Shown: positions 17,079-24,893 of the stretch, piece after piece
How positions within the stretch are numbered: the first letter of the stretch is position 1
How the letters are laid out: each line of letters starts with the position of its first letter
Assembly (NCBI GenBank): GCA_017550535.1
Contig: JAFZOS010000046.1
Coordinates: 1-44,707, forward strand
Length of the DNA stretch: 44,707 nucleotides
Direction: 5' to 3'
DNA from: Lachnospiraceae bacterium
GTDB taxonomy: Bacteria > Bacillota > Clostridia > Lachnospirales > Lachnospiraceae
Program-made: the position numbers and the translations under genes
The notes under the pieces: model-generated
What the model was told of the DNA's origin: nothing
Seen by the model: the letters and a program-made list of their open reading frames with translations, nothing else
Database searches by the model: none

Positions 17079-18065
17079 CAGCTTCAATACATCGGCCGGT
17101 GACCTGTCGTTTTCTTTCATGATCCCTATATCCTTTTTGCTGATCTTATTTGTTACATATTTATTGTCATATCCGCCCTTTACGAATTTGGCTTTCATAT
17201 CCCGAAGCGCCGTAAGCACGGGAATAATGGAATCCTTTGAGTACTCGCCTTTGTAAACGGCGTTCATAGCTGCATTTACAGAATATGAGTATAATTGTAT
17301 CAGCCCGTATTCTACGGCTTCCCTTATGCCTTCATAATCCTCTGTGCCCGCAGTTTTAACATATACCGCAGCCATCGCTGACGTTAGGTTGCTTATATAC
17401 TTATCAACGGCAATAGTTTTTGAAAGCGAGCCTTCCGAGTCCCTGTACACATAAAGTATTTCCTTAACATTGGCAATGGTCGATGCCTTTGCATATATCT
17501 CAGTCAGGTAATCAAAATCCTCAAGAACATATGCATTTCTAAAGCATATGCCTTCATCGGCAAGAAACTGCCTCCTGAATAATTTGCTCCATATATAGCC
17601 TCCCGCAATGATAAGTCCGCTTCTCTTTTCCGCATCAAGTTTTCCGGTCAGCTCATCATAGGTGTACAGGATAGCTTTGTCATTCTTCTGATCGTAAAAC
17701 CCCCCATCGACAACATCGGCCCCTGTCCTTGCCGCTTTGTTGTACAGTTTTTCATACATTTGAGGATAAGCGGCATCATCGGAATCGATATACCCAATAT
17801 ATTCGCCTCTTGCGTACTGCATGGCAACATTCCTTGCATTTCCGGGGCCACCGTTATTTTCAAGCTTTATAAACAGTATATGATCGGGATATTTGCTTTC
17901 ATAATCCATTATCTTAAGTGCGCTTGAATCCGTCGAACAGTCATCAACGATAATTATTTCCATATCATCAAATAGGGTCTGGTTTACAAGACTGTCGAGG
18001 CATTCATTGATTGTATTTTCTGCGTTATATACGGGGACAATAACCGAAACTATAATATCGCTCAT
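17064..18065 (-). CDS. Glycosyltransferase family 2
   Basis: The protein has 333 residues from the chosen start. VSVIVPVYNAENTINECL, EIIIVDDCSTDSS, GGPGNARNVAMQYARGEYIG and the metal-binding YIDSDD are textbook GT2 elements. The C-terminal half (GGYIWSKLFRRQFL, ENAYVLEDFDYLTEIY-like acceptor region, then helices) resembles CpsJ/WcaA-type enzymes. The frame is open to 18098, but ATG 18065 has GGAG about 7 bases upstream and begins directly at MSDIIVSVIVP, so it is preferred. It is the third gene of a minus-strand group that starts after the flagellin gene at 20465. Its 3' end overlaps copy 4 of the CgeB-like genes by 15 bp. Confidence 0.85.
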   Translation of the reverse strand: MSDIIVSVIVPVYNAENTINECLDSLVNQTLFDDMEIIIVDDCSTDSSALKIMDYESKYPDHILFIKLENNGGPGNARNVAMQYARGEYIGYIDSDDAAYPQMYEKLYNKAARTGADVVDGGFYDQKNDKAILYTYDELTGKLDAEKRSGLIIAGGYIWSKLFRRQFLADEGICFRNAYVLEDFDYLTEIYAKASTIANVKEILYVYRDSEGSLSKTIAVDKYISNLTSAMAAVYVKTAGTEDYEGIREAVEYGLIQLYSYSVNAAMNAVYKGEYSKDSIIPVLTALRDMKAKFVKGGYDNKYVTNKISKKDIGIMKENDRSPADVLKLLRKD

Positions 18066-18084
18066 ACAAATTCTCCACACCGGC

Positions 18085-19275
18085 TCACAGATATGCACTG
18101 AATTTAACTTTTAAGTCTTCTACCGAACTTATGCCGTCAAACACGATAGACTCGCCGTTGTTCAGCATGTCGCTCCTGTATCTGTTATAACACGCAACAA
18201 GGAGATGATAGGTTGTCGCGTCATACATTTGTGAAAAAAACCTGTTGGCCGATATAAGATTACAGGACTTAAGATAGTCATGTTCAGCCAAAGCTGTATC
18301 ATATGCCTCCATAACCTTCATTATTACCTGCTCAAATTCATCGTTAACTATCAGCTCGAGCCATTCAACGGGAATGTCGGTAACAACCGGCCACACGTTA
18401 ATATATTTTTCAAACACCTCACGGGTAAATATACCTTTCGCATGAAAGTCCATCATATGCTCTACAGAACCCATCACCTCAAAAAGATTTGTTTCAGATT
18501 TTATGATCTCCAGCTTATAGGGATCGTAGATCGAAGGAAGTGAAAAAATAGCCGCAGTCCACCTGTCAATCCAGGTATTAAACATCACATCTCTCCAACT
18601 GCTGCCTCCAAACTGTGCTATATAACGTTCTTCCGGTTCATAATGCACTATCATCGCCGTCATACTGTCCATCTCACTGAAACGAACGTACATGCTTATC
18701 AGCTGAACAAACGAATTATTCATATTAACAGAGTATTCCCTGTCATACCTGTCCCAATCAATAGGAGTTAACATTGTACTCCTTCTTTTTATTGTAGCCT
18801 CCCAATTGGTCGAGACAAAGCAATAATTCCTGCAAAGTTCAACCGGCTCTTTATATATATCCCTGTTTATCGGCCTGCTGACATCCCAGCGTTGAGTTTC
18901 GTTACAGCCTATTATAACATCCGGATCCTTATCAAGTGCCTCGCACAGCTTATCAAGATACGAAGCAGTAAAGCACACCCTGTCTTTGACAGGCCATATG
19001 TAATCATAGTCCTTCGGAAGGCCGTATCCCTGTTGTATGAGCAGCATCTTATGATCGGCATGCACTGCGGCATGTACATCTACATAGTAAAGCTTTCCAT
19101 CATACTCATCACGGTAGCTTTCAATAAGCTGTTTTGTAAGCTCATCATCACTGTCATCATATATGCATACATCGATCCCGTGGTCAACATAGTCCTTAAG
19201 GGACCTGTCCAATACATCCTTAACAATATCGGGATGATTGTGAGTAAGATAACAGCAAGCGATACTGTTCTTCAT
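18085..19275 (-). CDS. Unassigned GT-A-like glycosyltransferase (paralogue of 34564-35790)
   Basis: The protein has 396 residues. It begins ACCYLTHNHPDIV and contains VCIYDDSDDE (37-45), HADHKMLLIQQGYGLP, YIWPVKDR (92-99), TQRWDVS, PIDWDRYDREY, SSWRDVMFNTWIDRW and YDPYKLE. Positions of CCYLTH and WPVKDR are identical in the 34564-35790 product, so the two are clear paralogues. The layout of an early beta-strand followed by an acidic cluster resembles GT-A transferases, and YDDSDD could bind the nucleotide or metal, but I cannot name an established family. AAGGATT precedes the ATG. It lies between a CgeB-like gene and a GT2 gene in the group downstream of hag. Confidence 0.65.
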   Translation of the reverse strand: MKNSIACCYLTHNHPDIVKDVLDRSLKDYVDHGIDVCIYDDSDDELTKQLIESYRDEYDGKLYYVDVHAAVHADHKMLLIQQGYGLPKDYDYIWPVKDRVCFTASYLDKLCEALDKDPDVIIGCNETQRWDVSRPINRDIYKEPVELCRNYCFVSTNWEATIKRRSTMLTPIDWDRYDREYSVNMNNSFVQLISMYVRFSEMDSMTAMIVHYEPEERYIAQFGGSSWRDVMFNTWIDRWTAAIFSLPSIYDPYKLEIIKSETNLFEVMGSVEHMMDFHAKGIFTREVFEKYINVWPVVTDIPVEWLELIVNDEFEQVIMKVMEAYDTALAEHDYLKSCNLISANRFFSQMYDATTYHLLVACYNRYRSDMLNNGESIVFDGISSVEDLKVKFSAYL

Positions 19276-19304
19276 TTCATTAATCCTTCCGTATTTATTA
19301 TTGT

Positions 19305-20465
19305 TTACAGTTTACTTATCATTCTTCTTATCGCGTTCGGATAATTATATTTATCCCGAACCTTCATATACCCGCGGGCACCTATGTCAATACGTTCCTT
19401 ATCATGCCTTAGATAGTAATCTGCCTTATCCATGAATTCATCCAGGGATCTAAACAGGACTATCTCTTTATCAGGCTCAAACATCTCCGCCGCTTCCTCC
19501 TGATAATTTGAGAATACACAGCCACCTACACTCATTATATCAAATATCCGTTGGGGAACACCGGTCTCTATGGAACGCATCGTAAGGTTTAAGTTGATCT
19601 TTGATGCATAATAAACCTTAAACAGTTCATCCGACATATAACCGAGCGGTTCCTTTAACGTTGCGGATATCCTGTCGGCGTATTGATCTGGATCAAAAGT
19701 ATGCACAATGGTTTTAAATCTCTTACCTGCCTCATCGATAAGTTTAAAACGTTCCCTGCAGGTAAGTTCTATAACCAGTACAAGATACTCAGTCATGAAT
19801 CGATCGGATAACGAATAACGATCTCTTCCTTCTTTGTTGAGCATACCATATAAATAACTGACCGCCTCGTCACTGAGCTCATCAAAAACCGTAACTCCCT
19901 TATCCCAGTTACACATAAATCGGTCAAATAAAGAACGGCACTCCCGGTCATACTGCTCCGGAAGCCCCTTTGCTATCATATCATAGTATTCCCTGTTGTA
20001 CATGCGTCCTATGAAGGATATATCACATTCGTTTTCAATGATCTCTTCATCCGTTATGGCCACGGTGGATGCCTTGGTCACATTTGCCGCAAGCGGCTGA
20101 TGATATATGTGATCAAGTCCTTCATCTTTAAGCCTTTTAAGTTGCTTTTTATCAAAAACAAATATCCTGTTTCCGGGATATTTTGCTTCCTTTGTATATA
20201 ATGCCCTTACCGGAGAATCATAACACCATGCAATATACGGAACTCCCGAAATATGACAGGCTTCGGCTACATTTACCGAAAAGCTTCGGGTTATTACAAA
20301 ATCATATTCTTTTGATTCTTCCGTGATCTTATCGACTTGATCCGGATATATATCATCAAGGTTCACTTCAAGTTCTGAACGTTCAACGTCAATTCCGGCC
20401 TCAATAAGCCCCCATATTATATTATCTTCACGGATCTCGGTAGAATTGAAAAATAATGCTTTCAT
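19305..20465 (-). CDS. CgeB-like GT-B glycosyltransferase (copy 5)
   Basis: The protein has 386 residues. AWCYDSPVRALY, ISFIGRMYNREY, KINLNLTMRSIETGVPQRIF and GGCVFSNYQEEA mark it as a DUF3880/Glyco_trans_1_2 protein. Two family positions are altered (PQR for PLR, GGCVF for GGFLL), so it is the most divergent of the stand-alone copies. It is the first gene downstream of the ordinary flagellin. The flagellin terminator's T-run ends only a few bases before its GGGGGAG Shine-Dalgarno, and no separate promoter is visible, so expression probably relies on read-through from hag. Confidence 0.8.
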   Translation of the reverse strand: MKALFFNSTEIREDNIIWGLIEAGIDVERSELEVNLDDIYPDQVDKITEESKEYDFVITRSFSVNVAEACHISGVPYIAWCYDSPVRALYTKEAKYPGNRIFVFDKKQLKRLKDEGLDHIYHQPLAANVTKASTVAITDEEIIENECDISFIGRMYNREYYDMIAKGLPEQYDRECRSLFDRFMCNWDKGVTVFDELSDEAVSYLYGMLNKEGRDRYSLSDRFMTEYLVLVIELTCRERFKLIDEAGKRFKTIVHTFDPDQYADRISATLKEPLGYMSDELFKVYYASKINLNLTMRSIETGVPQRIFDIMSVGGCVFSNYQEEAAEMFEPDKEIVLFRSLDEFMDKADYYLRHDKERIDIGARGYMKVRDKYNYPNAIRRMISKL

Positions 20466-20477
20466 TTAAACTCCCCC

Positions 20478-20512
20478 AAAAAACAAGGGATCGGCTTTCG
20501 CCAATCCCCTGT
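20478..20512 (-). terminator. Intrinsic terminator of the flagellin gene
   Basis: On the minus strand a 13-base stem (ACAGGGGATTGGC with GCCGATCCCTTGT, two imperfect positions) closes on the tetraloop GAAA and runs straight into a T-tract. It begins 22 bases after the hag stop codon. The T-tract is followed at once by the Shine-Dalgarno of the next glycosyltransferase gene. Confidence 0.85.
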
Positions 20513-20534
20513 TCTATAGTAGTATGTTAACCTA

Positions 20535-21347
20535 TTAGCCGAGTAATGAGAGAACACCCTGGTTAGACTGGTTAGCCTGTGCAAGCATTGACTGACCTGC
20601 CTGTGCAAGAATGTTGTTCTTGCTGTACTCAACCATCTGTGAAGCCATGTCGGTGTCACGGATCTGAGACTCAGCTGCTGTAGTATTCTCAACTACGTTG
20701 TCAAGATTCTTGATCGTGTGCTCAAGACGGTTCTGGATAGCACCGAGGGTTGACCTCTGTGAAGATACAGATGCGATAGCATTCTTAATCTTTTCCATAG
20801 CCGAGCCTGCACCAGCTTCAGATGTAACTGAAAGTCCGCTTACACCGATGCTTGATGAAGCCATTGAGCTGATTGAAAGAGTAATAGTATTGCTGCTGTT
20901 AGCGCCAACCTGAAGGTTCTTTCCTGAGAAAGTTCCATCCAGAAGGTTCTGGTTATTGAACTGAGTTGAGCTCTTAACACGATCGATCTCGCTTGTAAGC
21001 TGATCTACCTCAGCCTGGATAGCCTTCCTGTCGTCTGTGGTGTTAGTTCCGTTCTTAGCCTTAACTGCAAGCTCGTTCATCCTCTGAAGCATATCCTCAA
21101 CTTCGTTGAGAGCACCTTCAGCCGTCTGTACCAGAGATACACCGTCCTGAGAGTTTGCTGAAGCCTGTGTAAGACCACGGATCTGACTCCTCATCTTCTC
21201 ACTGATCGTTAAGCCTGCTGCATCATCAGCTGCCCTGTTGATCTTGTAACCTGATGACAACTTCTCAGTTGCCTTAGCCTGTGAAGAAGTTGTAACACCT
21301 AACATCCTGTTTGCGTTTGCCGCTGTCATATTGTGCTGTACTACCAT
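20535..21347 (-). CDS. hag: Flagellin, short form without a variable outer domain
   Basis: This is a 270-residue filament subunit, near the minimum for flagellin and similar in design to B. subtilis Hag. The N-terminal D0/D1 block ([54 protein letters not shown]) and C-terminal block ([46 protein letters not shown]) are joined by only about 50 Ser/Gly/Thr-rich residues, the likely O-glycosylation surface. No cysteine is present. A sigma-28 and a sigma-A promoter lie upstream. The leader contains a hairpin with a GGA loop and a very strong AAGGAGGA Shine-Dalgarno, and an intrinsic terminator follows. Probably the major flagellin. Synthesis is likely controlled by CsrA/FliW, with FliS as export chaperone. 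Confidence 0.97.
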   Translation of the reverse strand: MVVQHNMTAANANRMLGVTTSSQAKATEKLSSGYKINRAADDAAGLTISEKMRSQIRGLTQASANSQDGVSLVQTAEGALNEVEDMLQRMNELAVKAKNGTNTTDDRKAIQAEVDQLTSEIDRVKSSTQFNNQNLLDGTFSGKNLQVGANSSNTITLSISSMASSSIGVSGLSVTSEAGAGSAMEKIKNAIASVSSQRSTLGAIQNRLEHTIKNLDNVVENTTAAESQIRDTDMASQMVEYSKNNILAQAGQSMLAQANQSNQGVLSLLG

Positions 21348-21376
21348 AATTAATTCCTCCTTGAAATTTGAATGTT

Positions 21377-21392
21377 GCGGCTTCCCTGCCGC
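21377..21392 (-). promoter_or_regulatory. Candidate CsrA-binding hairpin in the hag leader
   Basis: On the minus strand GCGGC-AGGGAA-GCCGC is a perfect 5-bp GC stem with GGA in its six-base loop, 15 bases upstream of the Shine-Dalgarno AAGGAGGAA (21354-21362), which itself contains GGA. Three more GGA triplets occur between about 21400 and 21440. The pair 'loop GGA plus GGA in the Shine-Dalgarno' mirrors the two CsrA sites of B. subtilis hag. Confidence 0.55.
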
Positions 21393-21472
21393 GTTAATAG
21401 TGTCGATCCTTCGCTCCGGCCGTACGCTCCTTTGCTCAAGACCTTAACGGCATTTCTGCCTTACTGTAATAT

Positions 21473-21499
21473 ATATCGGAGCAAGTTGGGAATACTTAA
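21473..21499 (-). promoter_or_regulatory. Sigma-28 promoter for hag
   Basis: On the minus strand TTAA (21496-21499), a 15-base spacer and TCCGATAT (21473-21480) match the SigD class; the -35 may also be read as TAAG with 14 bases. The same sequence pair recurs at 24603-24629. The start point would be near 21466, about 118 bases before the ATG. Confidence 0.75.
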
Positions 21500-21504
21500 C
21501 CCCT

Positions 21505-21536
21505 TTTTTGAAAATATTTTAAAAAATTTTCAAAAA
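21505..21536. repeat. AT-rich perfect inverted repeat upstream of the hag sigma-28 promoter
   Basis: TTTTTGAAAAT (21505-21515) and ATTTTCAAAAA (21526-21536) are perfect 11-base inverted copies around a 10-base A/T loop, immediately upstream of the -35. Possible roles are an UP-like element, a curved tract or a regulator site. It has no T-run suited to termination on the minus strand. Confidence 0.6.
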
Positions 21537-21575
21537 TGATACATATTACAAAAAACTAACATCGCTACAATTGTG

Positions 21576-21604
21576 ATTTTAGCACATATTTGTGATACTT
21601 TCAA
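21576..21604 (-). promoter_or_regulatory. Sigma-A-type promoter upstream of hag
   Basis: On the minus strand TTGAAA (21599-21604), a 17-base spacer ending TGC, and TAAAAT (21576-21581) form an extended -10 promoter with 5/6 matches in both hexamers. It lies between fliT and hag, about 100 bases upstream of the sigma-28 promoter, and could give basal flagellin or leader transcription. Confidence 0.55.
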
Positions 21605-21625
21605 GTTTTTCACCCGAAAATCACT

Positions 21626-22123
21626 TTACTTTTTCTGGTCGAGTATCGAGTCCTCGGCCGCCCTTATTACAGAATTCCTCATAGTGTTGTAATATGTGCT
21701 TGCCACCTTCATTCCGGTGCGCTGCTTCTTGATCTCCTGCCTCGCCTTAAGAAAGATATTATCTACAGTACTCCTGTTCCTTTCCTCGCCGGTCTGGATA
21801 CTTGCACCCTTGTCCGTAAGCCTTGTGATTATCTCCTGAAGTTCCTTTATCTTGTCCCGGTATGCCTCACGGTTATTTAAAACCTCATCCTTAACAAGCC
21901 GGTATGTACTCTCAAAGCCTTCGTCAAGGACAATTATCCTGTCAATAGCCGCTTCCTTTTCCTCAACGAGCAGATTAAATGCGTTCCAATCTACATCCTC
22001 ATATGCCTTGCCTTTGATGCAGGCTTCCTGAGCACTGTTTTTCTCGATAAGGCGGTCCAACAGCTCTTCCTTCTTATTAAGGCTGTCTATCATCACCTGA
22101 AGATAATTATTGATCGATTCCAT
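21626..22123 (-). CDS. fliT: FliT/FlgN-like flagellar export chaperone
   Basis: The protein has 165 residues, is almost entirely helical and rich in Lys/Glu (LNKKEELLDRLIEKNSAQEA, NLLVEEKEAAIDRIIVLDEG, YRDKIKELQEIITRLTD), as in FlgN/FliT-type chaperones. Such proteins are poorly conserved, so the name rests mainly on position: directly after fliS (9-bp gap) and before flagellin. In this place it probably protects FliD before export and may modulate late gene expression. No terminator is evident after it, so some transcripts may continue into hag. An FlgN-like protein is encoded separately at 30666-31184. Confidence 0.65.
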   Translation of the reverse strand: MESINNYLQVMIDSLNKKEELLDRLIEKNSAQEACIKGKAYEDVDWNAFNLLVEEKEAAIDRIIVLDEGFESTYRLVKDEVLNNREAYRDKIKELQEIITRLTDKGASIQTGEERNRSTVDNIFLKARQEIKKQRTGMKVASTYYNTMRNSVIRAAEDSILDQKK

Positions 22124-22132
22124 CCAAAGCTC

Positions 22133-22510
22133 CTATTTATTTGCCAGCTTCATGGCTTCCTTCCATGTGTCACGCATTGTATGGAGATGTTCGGACACCT
22201 CCTTGAGGATCTCATTATCCTTGGTCATATTGGCTTCACGAAGCCTTCCCATAATGTAATTGTAAACATTGTTGAAGTCATTGGCTACCGGATACTTGAA
22301 ATCAAGGGTCATCTGAAACTCCTCGATTATCCGCTCAACCTTCATGATGTTATCATGAGCCTTCTGAATGTTTCCTTCCTCAATTGCATTCATAGCAATG
22401 TTACAGAACTTGATAGCCCCGTCATAAAGCATCAGTGTAAGTTCCTGAGGCGAAGCCGTCATTATCTTGTTCCTGTTGTACTGAGCATATGCATTGTTTT
22501 GCATGGGCAT
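22133..22510 (-). CDS. fliS: Flagellin-specific export chaperone FliS
   Basis: The protein has 125 residues, the normal FliS length. YAQYNRNKIMTASPQELTLM at the N-terminus, LYDGAIKFCNIAMNAIEEGN and the C-terminal amphipathic helices (LHTMRDTWKEAMKLA) are typical. FliS binds the disordered C-terminal D0 region of flagellin in the cytoplasm and stops premature polymerization. In B. subtilis it also strengthens FliW-flagellin binding, linking it to the CsrA circuit encoded nearby. It follows fliD by 38 bp and precedes the fliT-like gene by 9 bp. Both flagellins in the window keep the C-terminal end that FliS recognizes. Confidence 0.95.
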   Translation of the reverse strand: MPMQNNAYAQYNRNKIMTASPQELTLMLYDGAIKFCNIAMNAIEEGNIQKAHDNIMKVERIIEEFQMTLDFKYPVANDFNNVYNYIMGRLREANMTKDNEILKEVSEHLHTMRDTWKEAMKLANK

Positions 22511-22548
22511 GGTTGTGAAATCCTCCTATATACTAATATTCAGTATGA

Positions 22549-24051
22549 TCAACCTCCAAAGAAGCCGGCTATATAGTTCTGCTGTGAATTAAGGGTTGCC
22601 ATTGCACTCTCCATCTTGGAGAACTGCTTATAGTAACGGTCCTCAATGGATTTAACATAATCATCCCACTTGGTAACCTTGGATTCGGCCTTCGTTATAT
22701 CTTCCTTCATCTGCTTGTCATCATAAAAGCTTCCGTATGACCTTGTGCTTGAGCTCTTACTGAATTCCTGCAGCTTGCTGTACATATTCTTTGCAAGCTT
22801 TGAGAAGAATTCCGTTACGGCCCCGGGATTTGCTGCTATGGCTGCCTTTAACTTATCCGCATTGCCGGATGTCTCATCATCGTCGGGATCACCGTCAATA
22901 TGAAAAGCGTTACGTTCATCCTCGGGCGCCGTGAAATAACTCAAAGTATTGATGCCGAAGCTCGACAGACTGTATGTTTTGCCATCTATGTCAAACGTCT
23001 GGCTCATGGAATTCCTGAGAATCGATGATAAGGAAGACAGATTTCCGTCCCTCCTTAACAGGGATTCACTGACCTTATCTTCCCACTTCTTTATCTCAGA
23101 ATCACTGAGAGCCTCTTTTTCCTCATCAGTAAGCGGGTCATAACCCTTATTGGCCGGAGCATTATACAGCTTGGTCATTTCATTGATAAGTGAACTGTAA
23201 TCCTTTATAAATGACTTAACCTTGTCATAAATGGCATCATAATCTGTGTCCGTAGTTATGGACAGCTGACCTTCCGTTTTAGCCTTTGCGGTTATCGTAA
23301 GTCCGTTGATACTGAATGTATTGCTTGAGCTTGTAAACTCGGCACCGTTTAACTTGATCCTTGCATCGGAACCCGGTAACTTGACCGGTCCTTCATACCC
23401 TTCAGTACCTACCTTGTCGGGATCTGCCTTAAGTCCCAATGCAACCAGTGCATCGTCTCCCCCGGAAGTAGTCGATTCGAACGAAAAATCGCCTTCCGTT
23501 CCGGATTTTTTGGCGCTTACAAATATACGTCCGTTGCCTTCATCAAAGCTCGCGGTAAGTCCTGCGGTATTAAGGCGGCTTACGAATTCACTTACCTTCA
23601 TATCAGCCGTAATATCAAAGCTCTGTCCGTTTACTTTGATCTTGCCCAGATCGGAGGAAGCATTCCCAATAAGGCTTCCGATCGTGGTATCCTTGGTCGT
23701 TCCTGCCTTAACCTTTGCGCCGGTAAGATATGCCGTCTTAGCGGTATCCAGAACCTCAAGTGTCTGCGAACCGTTAACTGCTCCGTCTGAAGATACAACA
23801 GATGCTTTCGTCTCATCCGATACTGTTGTCTTCTTGCTTGCATAATACGACGAATACTGCATGTTTGCAGCATATTTATTGGTAAAGCTCTTAATCTTCT
23901 TATTAAGATCCTTCCATGCGTCCTGTTTCTGCTCAGCCCTCTTCTGCTTTTTGGTGTAATTGGCTCCCTTGGTCTTATATGCCTTAACCAGATCCTGGAC
24001 CATTGCCTCGGTATCCATACCGGAAGCCATACCTGCTATCCTTATTGCCAT
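22549..24051 (-). CDS. fliD: Flagellar filament cap protein FliD
   Basis: The protein has 500 residues. The N-terminal coil region RIAGMASGMDTEAMVQDLVK is diagnostic. The centre is Ser/Thr/Asp-rich, with DTDYDAIYDKVKSFIKDYSS leading into the C-terminal FliD_C domain (INEMTKLYNAP, FGINTLSYF), ending MESAMATLNSQQNYIAGFF. Five FliD subunits cap the filament and fold incoming flagellin; the cap can also contact surfaces. It lies 11 bases after flaG and is transcribed with flaG, fliS and fliT from the sigma-28 promoter at 24603-24629. The length is within the family's range and no truncation is seen. Confidence 0.96.
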   Translation of the reverse strand: MAIRIAGMASGMDTEAMVQDLVKAYKTKGANYTKKQKRAEQKQDAWKDLNKKIKSFTNKYAANMQYSSYYASKKTTVSDETKASVVSSDGAVNGSQTLEVLDTAKTAYLTGAKVKAGTTKDTTIGSLIGNASSDLGKIKVNGQSFDITADMKVSEFVSRLNTAGLTASFDEGNGRIFVSAKKSGTEGDFSFESTTSGGDDALVALGLKADPDKVGTEGYEGPVKLPGSDARIKLNGAEFTSSSNTFSINGLTITAKAKTEGQLSITTDTDYDAIYDKVKSFIKDYSSLINEMTKLYNAPANKGYDPLTDEEKEALSDSEIKKWEDKVSESLLRRDGNLSSLSSILRNSMSQTFDIDGKTYSLSSFGINTLSYFTAPEDERNAFHIDGDPDDDETSGNADKLKAAIAANPGAVTEFFSKLAKNMYSKLQEFSKSSSTRSYGSFYDDKQMKEDITKAESKVTKWDDYVKSIEDRYYKQFSKMESAMATLNSQQNYIAGFFGG

Positions 24052-24062
24052 ATGAACACCTC

Positions 24063-24512
24063 CTATCTCTTCTCGTCAACCAGGATCCCTGCCATCTCCC
24101 AAACCTTGGCTATCATATCCAGGGTTTTTTCGGGCGGGAATTCCTTAACTACTTCTTTGGTGTCCTTATCGACTATCTTGATGGTAACCCTCTTGGTAGC
24201 CTCATGAACACCGAACATAACTTCATTGTTGGAATTATCCAACTTCTTATGGAGATCCTTAACGGCCTCCTTAAGCTGCTTCTGGCTCGCCTCACCGCTC
24301 TGCTGCTGCCCGCCTTCACCTTCGGTATCGGTTTTTCCCGCCGAATCAACTATCACGGTTTTGTTATCAACCGCCTTTGCAGCTTCCTGAGATGCTGCTT
24401 CCTTGAATTCGGCTGCCGGTTTTTCAACGGGTGTGGCAGGGCGCGCTGCCTGAGCGCTCTGTACAGGCTGAGCCTGCAGTGTCATCGCACTGTTTACCGG
24501 TTCGATCGACAT
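24063..24512 (-). CDS. flaG: Flagellar protein FlaG
   Basis: The protein has 149 residues. The N-terminal 90 are low-complexity, rich in Ala, Gln, Pro and Glu, and probably disordered. The C-terminal 60 match FlaG: LKEAVKDLHKKLDNSNNEVM, FGVHEATKRVTIKIVDKDTK and EVVKEFPPEKTLDMIAKVWE, ending GILVDEKR. FlaG is associated with control of filament length and nearly always precedes fliD, as here. A GGAGG Shine-Dalgarno lies 6 bases before the ATG. It is the first gene after a sigma-28 promoter, with an 85-base leader that holds a possible CsrA hairpin. Confidence 0.93.
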   Translation of the reverse strand: MSIEPVNSAMTLQAQPVQSAQAARPATPVEKPAAEFKEAASQEAAKAVDNKTVIVDSAGKTDTEGEGGQQQSGEASQKQLKEAVKDLHKKLDNSNNEVMFGVHEATKRVTIKIVDKDTKEVVKEFPPEKTLDMIAKVWEMAGILVDEKR

Positions 24513-24554
24513 TCCACTTCACCTCCATGTTGCTTCCGTTTCTTACGGATAATG

Positions 24555-24568
24555 TGCATTCCTTTGCA
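24555..24568 (-). promoter_or_regulatory. Possible CsrA-type hairpin in the flaG leader
   Basis: On the minus strand TGCA-AAGGAA-TGCA gives a 4-bp stem with GGA in the loop, 42 bases before the flaG ATG, whose Shine-Dalgarno also carries GGA. The stem is short, so this is weaker than the two flagellin leader hairpins. Confidence 0.3.
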
Positions 24569-24602
24569 TAAAAACAAAGATAACGATAGGTATCTATGTT
24601 GT

Positions 24603-24629
24603 ATATCGGATAAAAATCCAATAACTTAA
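24603..24629 (-). promoter_or_regulatory. Sigma-28 promoter for flaG-fliD-fliS-fliT
   Basis: On the minus strand TTAA (24626-24629), a 15-base spacer and TCCGATAT (24603-24610) repeat the hag promoter arrangement exactly. The start point would be near 24596. The -35 abuts the hairpin that follows csrA, so the csrA transcript end and this promoter are packed together. Confidence 0.75.
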
Positions 24630-24669
24630 GGGCCTTTATTAAATAACTAAGTTTTTTAATAAAAGCCCT
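24629..24669 (-). terminator. Long hairpin after csrA (weak terminator or processing site)
   Basis: AGGGCCTTTATTAA (24629-24642) pairs with TTAATAAAAGCCCT (24656-24669), 13 of 14 positions, around a 13-base loop. It starts 7 bases after the csrA stop. On the minus strand only a loose T-rich stretch (ATTTTTAT) follows, some 15 bases later, so it may attenuate rather than fully stop transcription. Confidence 0.5.
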
Positions 24670-24675
24670 CAAAAT

Positions 24676-24891
24676 TTACATTATATTTTTCAGCGCCTCC
24701 GCTGCATTTGTATCCATCGCCTGTTTATTGGCCTCCTGGATCTGGAGATATACCTCCTTACGGTAAATGGGGATCTCCTTGGGAGCATTGATACCCACTT
24801 TAACCTGATCGCCCCTTATGTCAAGTATCGTAACCTCTATGCAATTGTCAATGACAAGTGATTCATCCTTTTTCCTTGATAATGCCAGCAT
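24676..24891 (-). CDS. csrA: Translational regulator CsrA
   Basis: The protein has 71 residues, within the 61-75 normal for Gram-positive Csr[41 protein letters not shown] and the [12 protein letters not shown] helix are the standard dimeric beta-barrel elements; the N-terminal Leu-Ala-Leu-Ser-Arg and the [15 protein letters not shown]-binding edge are intact. CsrA binds GGA in hairpin loops and blocks ribosome access, most famously on hag mRNA. It follows fliW by 2 bp. FliW binds CsrA and lifts repression once flagellin is exported. Both flagellin leaders in the window contain suitable sites. Confidence 0.97.
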   Translation of the reverse strand: MLALSRKKDESLVIDNCIEVTILDIRGDQVKVGINAPKEIPIYRKEVYLQIQEANKQAMDTNAAEALKNIM

Positions 24892-24893
24892 AC

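Noticed and set aside
4526-20534. Glycosylation island as a mobile element or prophage
   Set aside because: No integrase, transposase, terminal repeats, tRNA junction or phage genes are visible, and base composition looks similar to the neighbours.
21505-21536. AT-rich inverted repeat as a terminator for fliT
   Set aside because: It lacks a GC-rich stem and any following T-run on the minus strand; kept only as a repeat.
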